Positions 1 through 6,600 of a stretch of DNA of 8,512 bases are shown one piece after another. The number at the start of each line of letters is the position of its first letter. The first letter of the stretch is position 1. Source of the stretch: Flaviramulus sp. (GTDB lineage Bacteria > Bacteroidota > Bacteroidia > Flavobacteriales > Flavobacteriaceae); NCBI GenBank assembly GCA_023255235.1, contig JALRJA010000328.1, positions 1 through 8,512 on the forward strand, given 5' to 3'. The notes under the pieces are model-generated. The model had not been told where the DNA came from and did not search any database. It was given only the letters and a program-made list of their open reading frames with translations. The position numbers were made by a program, and so were the translations under genes.

Positions 1-1557
1 AAAGAAAAGTATGAAACCCACCACAAAGTACGCATAAAAGATGACGCTATTATTGGTGCCGTAGAGTTATCGCAGCGGTATATAACAAACCGTTTTTTAC
101 CAGATAAAGCCATTGATTTAATGGATGAAGCCGCTTCAAAACTACGCATGGAAATCAATTCTAAACCAGAAGAACTCGATGTTTTAGATAGAAAAATTAT
201 GCAATTAGAAATTGAAATTGAAGCCATTAAACGCGAAAAAGACGAAACAAAATTAAAATCGCTTCGTGCCGATTTGGCTAATTTAAAAGAAGCCAGAAAC
301 GACATAAATGCCAAATGGAAAAGCGAAAAAGAAGTTGTTGATAATATTCAAAATACAAAACAAATTATTGAAAATTTCAAGCTTGAAGCTGAAAAAGCAG
401 AACGCGATGGCGATTATGGTAAAGTAGCCGAATTACGCTATGGAAAGATTAAAGATGCTCAAGAACAACTTGAAACTTATCAAAAACAATTAAAAGAAAA
501 TCAATCGGGCAGTTCTTTAATAAAAGAAGAAGTTACCTATGATGATATTGCCGAAGTTGTTGCCAAATGGACAGGTATTCCGGTTACTAAAATGCTTCAA
601 AGTGAACGCGAAAAGTTATTAAAACTTGAAGAGCAACTACACAAACGCGTTATTGGTCAAGAAGAGGCTATCATTGCTGTTAGTGATGCCGTTAGAAGAA
701 GTAGAGCCGGTTTGCAAAACCCTAAAAAGCCCATTGGAACATTTCTTTTTTTAGGAACCACAGGTGTTGGAAAAACCGAACTAGCTAAAGCCTTAGCAGA
801 GTATTTGTTTGATGATGAAAATGCCATGACTAGAATTGATATGAGCGAGTACCAAGAACGTCATGCGGTAAGTAGATTGGTTGGTGCACCTCCAGGCTAT
901 GTAGGTTATGATGAAGGTGGGCAACTAACCGAAGCCGTGCGAAGAAAACCCTATTCTGTAGTGTTACTTGATGAAATTGAAAAAGCACATCCAGACACCT
1001 TTAATATATTATTACAAGTTTTAGATGAAGGGCATTTAACCGATAATAAAGGGCGTTTAGCAGACTTTAAAAACACCATTATAATAATGACCTCAAATTT
1101 AGGAAGTCAAATAATACATGAGCGTTTTGAAGCTACAAAAGATATAGACTCTGCTATTGAAACTGCAAAAATAGATGTCTTAACTTTATTAAAACAAAGC
1201 ATAAGACCAGAGTTTTTAAACCGAATTGATGATACTATTATGTTTACTCCTTTAACAAAAGAAAACATTATTAAAATTGTAGGTTTACAACTAAAACTTA
1301 TTACAAAAATGATTGCTAAACAAGGTATTACTTTTGATGCTACACCAGAAGCTATAAGCTATCTTGCAGATAAAGGGTATAATCCTGAATATGGAGCTCG
1401 CCCTGTAAAACGCATTATTCAAAAAGAAGTTTTAAATGTTTTGAGTAAAGAAATTTTAGCAGGAAAAGTGAATACAGATAGTATTATTTTACTTGATGCT
1501 TTTAATGATACATTGGTTTTTAGAAATCAAGGCGATTTAGTTTCTGATGAATTTTAA
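1..1557 (+). CDS. clpB: ATP-dependent disaggregase ClpB, C-terminal part (5' end outside window)
   Basis: ClpB is a hexameric AAA+ chaperone of the cytoplasm that threads aggregated proteins through its pore together with DnaK. The frame is open from base 1, so the 518 visible residues are the last part of a protein that is usually about 860 residues long. Seen in order: the end of AAA+ domain 1 (PDKAIDLMDEA, about residues 35-45); the coiled-coil middle domain that contacts DnaK (about 46-165); WTGIPV (190-195); the domain 2 Walker A GTTGVGKTE (252-260), where the more common GPTG is GTTG; the pore loop GYVGY (299-303); Walker B VVLLDE (320-325); sensor 1 IIMTSN; and the sensor 2 motif GARPVKR (465-471). 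No catalytic residue is missing. The ATG at 121 is internal, not a start. The stop is TAA, and I see no clear terminator directly behind it. Its promoter lies outside the window. Identification by recalled similarity to E. coli ClpB is very firm. Confidence 0.97.
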   Translation, partial: KEKYETHHKVRIKDDAIIGAVELSQRYITNRFLPDKAIDLMDEAASKLRMEINSKPEELDVLDRKIMQLEIEIEAIKREKDETKLKSLRADLANLKEARNDINAKWKSEKEVVDNIQNTKQIIENFKLEAEKAERDGDYGKVAELRYGKIKDAQEQLETYQKQLKENQSGSSLIKEEVTYDDIAEVVAKWTGIPVTKMLQSEREKLLKLEEQLHKRVIGQEEAIIAVSDAVRRSRAGLQNPKKPIGTFLFLGTTGVGKTELAKALAEYLFDDENAMTRIDMSEYQERHAVSRLVGAPPGYVGYDEGGQLTEAVRRKPYSVVLLDEIEKAHPDTFNILLQVLDEGHLTDNKGRLADFKNTIIIMTSNLGSQIIHERFEATKDIDSAIETAKIDVLTLLKQSIRPEFLNRIDDTIMFTPLTKENIIKIVGLQLKLITKMIAKQGITFDATPEAISYLADKGYNPEYGARPVKRIIQKEVLNVLSKEILAGKVNTDSIILLDAFNDTLVFRNQGDLVSDEF

Positions 1558-1621
1558 ATTAAAGAACTAGTATATAAATTCAACTATTTTTAAGGTTGCA
1601 TTTAATAATTATAAACTTTAC

Positions 1622-1653
1622 TTTGTTTAAAAAAAGCTTTTAACTTATATTTG
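1622..1653 (+). promoter_or_regulatory. Bacteroidota-type promoter for the small membrane protein gene
   Basis: The sequence has TTTG at 1622-1625, a 20-base spacer, and a perfect TAnnTTTG element (TATATTTG) at 1646-1653. This matches the -33/-7 promoter pattern known for the primary sigma factor of Bacteroidota. Transcription would begin near 1659-1661, leaving a leader of about 20 bases before the ATG at 1681. The leader is A/T-rich and has no Shine-Dalgarno sequence, as is usual in this phylum. Confidence 0.7.
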
Positions 1654-1680
1654 CCTAAGATTTTTAAAAAACACATTATT

Positions 1681-1857
1681 ATGTTTGAATTTGACCAATA
1701 TTTAGGGTTTTTAGCATTCTTAACTATTTTAACAATTGGGTTTTGGTTAATGATTTTTTTGTTAACCTTTGTAATTCCTTATTGGATAGGAGGTTCGCTA
1801 ATTGAAAGAATAAAAGAAATGAGAGCTGCTAAAAAAGCCAAACAATCAAATTCATAA
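1681..1857 (+). CDS. Small single-pass membrane protein, 58 residues, unknown function
   Basis: I do not recognise a named family. The protein begins MFEFDQYLGFLAFL and has one long hydrophobic stretch (about residues 8-42) rich in Leu, Ile, Phe and Trp, with a Pro-Tyr-Trp near its end. A charged tail follows (ERIKEMRAAKKAKQ) that would lie in the cytoplasm by the positive-inside rule. I chose the ATG at 1681. A longer reading from TTG at 1651 (68 residues) is unlikely because that TTG lies inside the -7 promoter element and would not be transcribed. The gene has its own promoter and ends 16 bases before a strong terminator, so it is probably a monocistronic unit rather than part of a clpB operon. 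A real promoter, a sensible membrane topology and a terminator together argue that it is a genuine gene. Confidence 0.72.
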   Translation: MFEFDQYLGFLAFLTILTIGFWLMIFLLTFVIPYWIGGSLIERIKEMRAAKKAKQSNS

Positions 1858-1872
1858 CATAATTTAAACTAT

Positions 1873-1917
1873 AAAAAAAAGAGGCTGTTTGAATAAAATC
1901 AACAGCCTCTTTTTTTA
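1873..1917. terminator. Bidirectional Rho-independent terminator between convergent genes
   Basis: GAGGCTGTT (1881-1889) pairs perfectly with AACAGCCTC (1901-1909), around an 11-base loop. The stem is extended by seven A-T pairs (1874-1880 with 1910-1916). The run of T after the stem and the run of A before it give a U-tract on either strand. It therefore fits termination of the small membrane protein gene ending at 1857 and of the receptor gene ending at 1934 on the other strand. Confidence 0.9.
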
Positions 1918-1933
1918 TATGATATTTTGGGTT

Positions 1934-4366
1934 TTAAATATCCATATCGCCACCGCCATAATCGCGAGATCTTTCAACCTTCTTTTTTTGATTAAACCTA
2001 TATGTAAAGGCTAAATTAAATATTCTACCTCCTCTAAATTGAAGGTCTCTCCTACTAAAAAAGGTTTCGGTTTCAATATCACCTCTATATCTTCTACCAT
2101 TAAACAAATCGCTAACATTAAAAACAAGTGAAGCGTTTTCGTTAAATAAATCTTTGCTAAATGCTAAATTGACAGAAAAAACACCTTCTCTATTGTTTTG
2201 TCTATCTTGACTAGGTCCTCGGTAATCAATATTGGTTTGCCAATCTATATTACTGGGCAGAGTAAATTTATTATTAATTCTAGCTGTCCAACTAAAGTTT
2301 TCATTATCAAAATTTACTCCGTTAAACTCTCCTTTTATAATATTATTAAAAAGATTAAAATCGGTATTAATTCGCCATTTTTTATTAGGGTTGTAATTGA
2401 AGTTAAACTCAAAACCAAACCTGTTTTCAGTAGCAAAATTGACAGGTGTTCTAGCAATAACTGGTAAATCTTGATTATTAACGGTAACAACTTCTCCAGT
2501 TTCATAGCTTACCCAGTTACTTTCATTTTTTTCACGTTGATAATAAAACGATGAGCTAAGGGTTAGCTTATTAAAACGCTTTAAATAGCCTAAATCATAA
2601 AGTCCAGAATAACTAGGGTCTAAATCTGGGTTTCCTTGAAATATATTGGTAAGACTAGATCTAGAAGGAAATGGGTTTAAATAAAAAGAACGTGGTCTTT
2701 CTATTCTTCGACTATACCCTAAAGTAATGTTTTCTTTATCACTTATTTCATAGCTAAAATTTAATGTTGGAAACAACCCAGTGATATTTTTCTTTTTAAA
2801 ATCGCCAGTTGTTGGTTGGTCTATGGTTGTTTGTGTATTTTCCATTCGCATTCCTAATAAATAGGAAAACTTATTTAATTTACTTCCATATTGTACGTAA
2901 ATGGCATTAATATGAAGCTTAAAATTAAACAGGTTAGATAAATTAGTATCTATTTCAAAATCACCATTTAAAGGGTTTCGTATTTGAACTTCATAGTCTG
3001 TAGATCTTGTACTATAATCACCTCTATAACCTAACTCAAATTGGCTGTTCTCATTTATAGGTAAAACATAATCTGATTGAAGTAAAACAGACGATTGATC
3101 TTCTATGGTAGCTAAATTATCGGTATTTACACCATCGGTTAAAATTAGCGACAGGCGATCTTCATTATTTTCTTCAAATTGAAAATCAAATGATAACTGA
3201 TGCCCTGCTGTTTTAAAATTTTTAGTGAAATTTGTAGCGTATTGTATGGTTTTAGATTTACTCAACTCAGGGTCAAAACGAATATTCTCATCTATAAAGT
3301 TTCTGTTTTCATCAAATTGAGTTAATACATTTGTTGAGTTTTGTTCGCTATCACTATCTCTATAAACAATAGATGTTGTTAATGATGCCGAATCATTAAT
3401 ATACCATTCTAAACCTAAATTTGTAGTTAATCCTTTTCTAATGTTATCCCAATCTCTAATTTCATCTACATAATTTCCTGTGTTTTTATATCGGGTATAG
3501 TTATATGAATGCCCAATAGTAGTATTATATCCATAGGCAGTAGTATTGAAAAAATTAACATCGCCAGTCCTGTAGTTTGTATTCCCTGAAATACCTGCCG
3601 TAGTAGGATGCCCACCGTTTACTGTTAAAGCACCATTTAAACCTTGTAGTTTGCTTCTTCGTAAAATAATGTTTAGTATTCCTGCTGTACCTTGAGCTTC
3701 ATATCTAGCTGAAGGAGAGGTGATAACTTCAACTTTTTCTATAGATTCGGCTGGTAGTTGTCTTAGTGCTTCTGCCGAGTTAAGCCCTGCCAAGCCTGAA
3801 GGTTTTCCGTTTATTAATATACGCACGTTGGTATTTCCTCTTAGTGCTACATTGCCTTCTACATCTACCGATACAGATGGCACATTATCTAATACATCAC
3901 TTACAGTACCGCCGCTTACAGTTAGGTCTTTACCTACATTGTATATTTTTTTGTCTAGCTTAATTTCTACAGTGGTTTTTTCTGCAATAACCTCTACTGC
4001 ATCAAGAGCAGCAATATCTAATTCTAAAGCAATAGAGCCTAAATTTAAATCTGACCGAATGTTTTGGTTTTTTAACTCATAGGGTTTGTATGATATAAAT
4101 TCTATTTTAACATCATAAACCCCTTCTGGTATTTTTATGTCGAAACTTCCATTTTCATCAGTAATGGTACCATCTATGATTTGTTTTTCTCTAAGGCTAT
4201 AAAAAGAAATAGTAGCATACTCTAAGGGTTGTTTGGTTTCGCTATCTATAACGTTTCCTGTTATTGTTACGCTTCCAACCATTACAAATGGTGAAACTTT
4301 AGGTTGCGCATTTAAAATTGTTAAACACGATACAAACCAAGTAAATGCTATTAAAATTTTTGACAT
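1934..4366 (-). CDS. TonB-dependent-receptor-like outer-membrane beta-barrel protein
   Basis: An 810-residue outer-membrane protein of the type with a C-terminal 'outer membrane beta-barrel family' domain (PF14905-like, recalled). Seen in order: a signal peptide (1-20, likely cut after LNA before QPK); a carboxypeptidase-regulatory-like beta-sandwich (about 34-115, GNVIDSETKQPLEYATISF and ITDENGSFDI); a plug domain (about 135-240, with ALRGNTNVRILINGKPSG and PSARYEAQGTAGILNIIL); and a long barrel rich in alternating aromatic and polar strands (about 245-793). The tail after the last strand is charged and Gly/Asp-rich (RSRDYGGGDMDI), so the protein does not end on the usual terminal aromatic residue. 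I see no SusD gene next to it, and it is shorter than SusC, so glycan uptake is not indicated. The transported substrate is unknown. It has its own promoter upstream and shares the terminator at 1873-1917. The start ATG lies about 15 bases from the predicted transcription start. Confidence 0.93.
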   Translation of the reverse strand: MSKILIAFTWFVSCLTILNAQPKVSPFVMVGSVTITGNVIDSETKQPLEYATISFYSLREKQIIDGTITDENGSFDIKIPEGVYDVKIEFISYKPYELKNQNIRSDLNLGSIALELDIAALDAVEVIAEKTTVEIKLDKKIYNVGKDLTVSGGTVSDVLDNVPSVSVDVEGNVALRGNTNVRILINGKPSGLAGLNSAEALRQLPAESIEKVEVITSPSARYEAQGTAGILNIILRRSKLQGLNGALTVNGGHPTTAGISGNTNYRTGDVNFFNTTAYGYNTTIGHSYNYTRYKNTGNYVDEIRDWDNIRKGLTTNLGLEWYINDSASLTTSIVYRDSDSEQNSTNVLTQFDENRNFIDENIRFDPELSKSKTIQYATNFTKNFKTAGHQLSFDFQFEENNEDRLSLILTDGVNTDNLATIEDQSSVLLQSDYVLPINENSQFELGYRGDYSTRSTDYEVQIRNPLNGDFEIDTNLSNLFNFKLHINAIYVQYGSKLNKFSYLLGMRMENTQTTIDQPTTGDFKKKNITGLFPTLNFSYEISDKENITLGYSRRIERPRSFYLNPFPSRSSLTNIFQGNPDLDPSYSGLYDLGYLKRFNKLTLSSSFYYQREKNESNWVSYETGEVVTVNNQDLPVIARTPVNFATENRFGFEFNFNYNPNKKWRINTDFNLFNNIIKGEFNGVNFDNENFSWTARINNKFTLPSNIDWQTNIDYRGPSQDRQNNREGVFSVNLAFSKDLFNENASLVFNVSDLFNGRRYRGDIETETFFSRRDLQFRGGRIFNLAFTYRFNQKKKVERSRDYGGGDMDI

Positions 4367-4387
4367 TAACGCTTTTTTTTAAGACCT

Positions 4388-4422
4388 CAAAGGTATTTTA
4401 AAGTTTAACCGTATACGTTAAA
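4388..4422 (-). promoter_or_regulatory. Promoter of the receptor gene, with an inverted repeat over the -33 region
   Basis: On the minus strand a perfect TAnnTTTG element (TACCTTTG) lies at 4395-4388, 21 bases before the receptor ATG. The -33 region has no good TTTG; the nearest is TTTA about 23 bases upstream of the -7 element. An inverted repeat, TTTAAC-N7-GTTAAA (4404-4422), is centred near position -31 and could be an operator that compensates for or controls the weak -33 region. The -7 element is direct evidence; the operator role is inference. Confidence 0.6.
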
Positions 4423-4448
4423 TTTTTGTTAAAAGAACGATTAAAAAA

Positions 4449-4790
4449 CTAGATGATTTGTTTTATAGTTTCGGGTGGTCTTCCTACTACTGCTTTATTA
4501 CCATTAATAACTATTGGACGTTCAATAAGTTTAGGGGTTTCAAGCATTGCAGTAATAATTTCAGCATCACTTAAATTTTTATTTTTATAGTTTTCTTTCC
4601 AGATAGCTTCATTTACTCGCACTAGTTCTATGGGCTTAATTTGAAGTAGTTTTATAATGTTTTTAAGGTCGGTTTCACTTGGTACTTCTTCAAGGTAATT
4701 AACTATTTTAAACGCCTTCCCAGATTGTTGGATAATTTCTAAACCTTCGCGTGATTTTCTGCATCTGTTATTATGATATATGGTAATCAT
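4449..4790 (-). CDS. ArsC/Spx-type thioredoxin-fold protein, arsenate-reductase-like
   Basis: A 113-residue protein that aligns over its length with the glutaredoxin-dependent ArsC family. It keeps the catalytic cysteine loop (HNNRCRKSRE, Cys10) and all three arginines equivalent to E. coli ArsC Arg60, Arg94 and Arg107: Arg58 in ELVRVNE, Arg91 in ERPIV and Arg104 in VGRPPE. There is no second Cys in a CxxC pattern, so it is not an Spx-type redox switch. It is shorter than E. coli ArsC (141) because the C-terminal tail is missing. Its ATG overlaps the stop of the HAD gene by one base (TAATG), which indicates translational coupling. No arsenic regulator or efflux gene is present in the window, so arsenate may not be its true substrate; many chromosomal relatives are annotated as ArsC only by fold. 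It ends in TAG, with no clear terminator before the next promoter. Confidence 0.88.
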   Translation of the reverse strand: MITIYHNNRCRKSREGLEIIQQSGKAFKIVNYLEEVPSETDLKNIIKLLQIKPIELVRVNEAIWKENYKNKNLSDAEIITAMLETPKLIERPIVINGNKAVVGRPPETIKQII

Positions 4791-5407
4791 TATAAATGTA
4801 TGTTATAGGTTTTTAATTGTTGAATTAGTTTAGATGGCGATTCAAAATGAATACCGTGTATTCCTAAATTATTGGCAGCATTGATGTTTCTTAAATTATC
4901 ATCAATAAAAATAGCATTTTCTGGAGTAATATTAAACCGCTCTAAAGTAATGTTATATATTTTATTGAAGGGTTTTCTAGTTTTCTCTTCGCCCGAAACT
5001 ACTATACCGTCAAACCAATGCAAAAATTCAAACATGTTTAAAGCTACAGGAAAGGTTTCTGCACTCCAATTGGTTAATGCAACTATTTTATAGGCGTTAG
5101 TTTTTATTAATTTATCTAAAATTGTTACGGTTTCTTCTATTGGTCCTCCAAGCATTTCTACCCATCTTCCGTAGTATTGTTTTATTTCATTTTCAAACTC
5201 AGGAAATTTGTTAATTAGTGTTTTATTGGCATCTTCAATTAAACTACCGGCATCTTGATTTTCATTCCAATCTAAAGTACAGACATTATCAAGAAACCAA
5301 CGCATTTTTTCTTTGTTTCCGTTAAAAACATCTATAAAAACATACTCAGGATTCCAATCTATTAAAACGCCTCCTAGGTCAAATATTATGGTATCTATTT
5401 TATTCAT
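4790..5407 (-). CDS. HAD-IA family phosphatase, YihX-like
   Basis: A 205-residue haloacid-dehalogenase-superfamily hydrolase, soluble and cytoplasmic. Motif I is FDLGGVLID with nucleophile Asp10, motif II is ALTNWS with Thr112, motif III is RKPFNKIY with Lys145, and motif IV is FIDDN with Asp169-Asp170. A helical cap lies between motifs I and II (about residues 20-95). Motif I has Gly at the +2 position where most HAD phosphatases have Asp. The E. coli alpha-glucose-1-phosphatase YihX shares this (FDLGN), so the protein is probably still an enzyme. The likely reaction is dephosphorylation of a small phosphorylated metabolite; the exact substrate cannot be read from the sequence. The start ATG overlaps the prfB stop in ATGA, and its own stop overlaps the start of the ArsC-like gene, so it is the middle gene of a three-gene operon. 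Confidence 0.92.
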   Translation of the reverse strand: MNKIDTIIFDLGGVLIDWNPEYVFIDVFNGNKEKMRWFLDNVCTLDWNENQDAGSLIEDANKTLINKFPEFENEIKQYYGRWVEMLGGPIEETVTILDKLIKTNAYKIVALTNWSAETFPVALNMFEFLHWFDGIVVSGEEKTRKPFNKIYNITLERFNITPENAIFIDDNLRNINAANNLGIHGIHFESPSKLIQQLKTYNIHL

Positions 5408-6514
5408 AATTGATTGTTGTTTTCTGTTTTTTGTCCCATCATCATTAAATAAGCTTTTAAAAAGACATCAATATTGCCATCCATTACTGAATCAACATTG
5501 GCAGTTTCAAAATGAGTTCTTACATCTTTAACTAATTTGTAAGGATGCATCACATAGTTTCTAATTTGGCTACCCCACTCTATTTTCATTTTATTAGCTT
5601 CAATATCCTCGCGTTGAGCTAGTTGTTTTTGAAGCTCAATTTCATATAACTGCGATTTAAGCATTTGTATAGCTCTAGCTCTATTATCGTGCTGTGAGCG
5701 TGTTTCAGAACATGAAATTTGAATTCCTGTTGGTTTGTGTGTGAGTTGAACTTTGGTTTCTACTTTGTTTACATTTTGACCACCAGCACCGCTAGAACGA
5801 GCCGTTGTGATTTCAATATCGGCAGGGTTTATTTCAATTTCAATGGTATCATCAACTAAAGGATATACATATACCGATGCAAAACTGGTATGGCGTTTGG
5901 CATTGCTATCAAATGGTGATATTCGCACTAGCCTGTGTACACCGTTTTCGCCTTTTAGCCAACCAAAGGCAAAAGTGCCTTCAATTTCTAATGTTACTGT
6001 TTTTATGCCTGCAACATCACCTTCTTGAAAGTTAAGTTCTTTTACTTTAAAACAACTTTTTTCGGCATACATAAGGTACATACGCATGAGCATACTTGCC
6101 CAATCACAGCTTTCTGTACCACCAGCACCAGCTGTTATTTGAAGTACGGCACTTAAACTATCACCTGGATCTGAAAGCATGTTTTTAAACTCTAATTTTT
6201 CAATATGATGTAATGCTTCTTGGTATTTATTTTGTACTTCTTCTGCAGTGGCTTCTGCTTCTTTATAGAATTCAAAAATAACTTCTAAATCTTCTGTAAA
6301 GGTTTTTGATGCTTGGTAGTCTTCAACCCAACTTTTTTTCTCTCTTAGCGATTTCATAACCAATTCGGCTTTTTTTGAATCGTTCCAGAAATTAGGGTCA
6401 AAAGTTTGTTCTTCTTCGTTTTGTATTTCTATGAGTTTGGCATCTATGTCAAAGATAGTGCCTTAGTTTGTCAAGGCGGGAATTAAGATCTTTTATTTGA
6501 TCTAATGTAATCAT
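5404..6514 (-). CDS. prfB: Peptide chain release factor 2, made by programmed +1 frameshift
   Basis: RF2 recognises UGA and UAA in the ribosomal A site and triggers release of the finished peptide. The gene starts at ATG 6514 ([10 protein letters not shown]), reads 21 codons to an in-frame TGA (6449-6451), then continues in the +1 frame from 6450 to 5404, skipping the base at 6451. The product is 369 residues, against 365 in E. coli. The stop-codon-recognition tripeptide SPF is at residues 199-201 and the catalytic GGQ at 244-246 ([11 protein letters not shown]). Without the frameshift the longest single-frame call would start at TTG 6363, inside the N-terminal helical domain (residue 51), and is certainly truncated. 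A Ser precedes GGQ at the position equivalent to E. coli residue 246. The gene ends in TGA, which overlaps the next start as ATGA. It is the first gene of an operon with the HAD and ArsC-like genes. Confidence 0.96.
6448..6465 (-). promoter_or_regulatory. prfB programmed +1 frameshift site (CUU UGA C) with weak SD-like stimulator
   Basis: On the minus strand the site reads TAAGGCACTATCTTTGAC. The slippery codon CTT (6452-6454) is followed by the in-frame TGA and then C, the weak-termination context known from E. coli prfB. When RF2 is scarce, slow termination lets the peptidyl-tRNA slip forward one base so that the full protein is made. The upstream AGG is in the same register as in E. coli (AGG GGG TAT CTT TGA C), but the second half of the Shine-Dalgarno-like element is CAC instead of GGG. 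That leaves at most five contiguous pairs with the 16S tail. Confidence 0.93.
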
Positions 6515-6571
6515 ACTTTTTGTTTTAGGGTAAAAGTAATACTTATAAGCATTTAATATAGCTTGTAGGTA

Positions 6572-6600
6572 TTAAAAAATTAACGCCAATTTTATGCGTT
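6572..6600 (-). terminator. Weak terminator-like hairpin at the end of the sugar kinase gene
   Basis: On the minus strand AACGC (6600-6596) can pair with GCGTT (6586-6582) around a nine-base loop that contains the kinase stop codon. A run of six T follows after AA (6579-6574). The stem is only five pairs, so termination may be partial and some transcription could continue into prfB, whose start is 58 bases further on. Confidence 0.4.

Noticed and set aside
1651..1680. TTG start giving a 68-residue form of the small membrane protein
   Set aside because: The TTG lies inside the TATATTTG promoter element, so it would be upstream of the transcript start; ATG 1681 fits better.
2198..2467. Plus-strand open frame of 89 codons
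   Set aside because: It lies wholly opposite the receptor barrel, has no recognisable motif and no promoter; a shadow frame.
3720..4082. Plus-strand open frame of 120 codons, Ser/Thr-rich
   Set aside because: Antisense of the well-conserved receptor plug domain; its composition is explained by the opposite strand.
4449..4790. Part of an arsenic-resistance operon
   Set aside because: No arsenic regulator, efflux pump or methyltransferase is nearby; its partners are prfB and a HAD phosphatase.
4872..6028. Three plus-strand open frames of 72-73 codons (4872-5093, 5313-5531, 5807-6028)
   Set aside because: All are antisense to the HAD or prfB genes, have no family features and no upstream promoter element.
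6449..6451. In-frame TGA in prfB as a mutation or sequencing error (pseudogene)
   Set aside because: The surrounding CTT-TGA-C and in-register AGG match the known programmed frameshift, and the rest of RF2 is intact.
6531..6538. TACTTTTA on the minus strand as a -7 promoter element for prfB
   Set aside because: The last base departs from TAnnTTTG and no TTTG lies at the right distance upstream; too weak to annotate.
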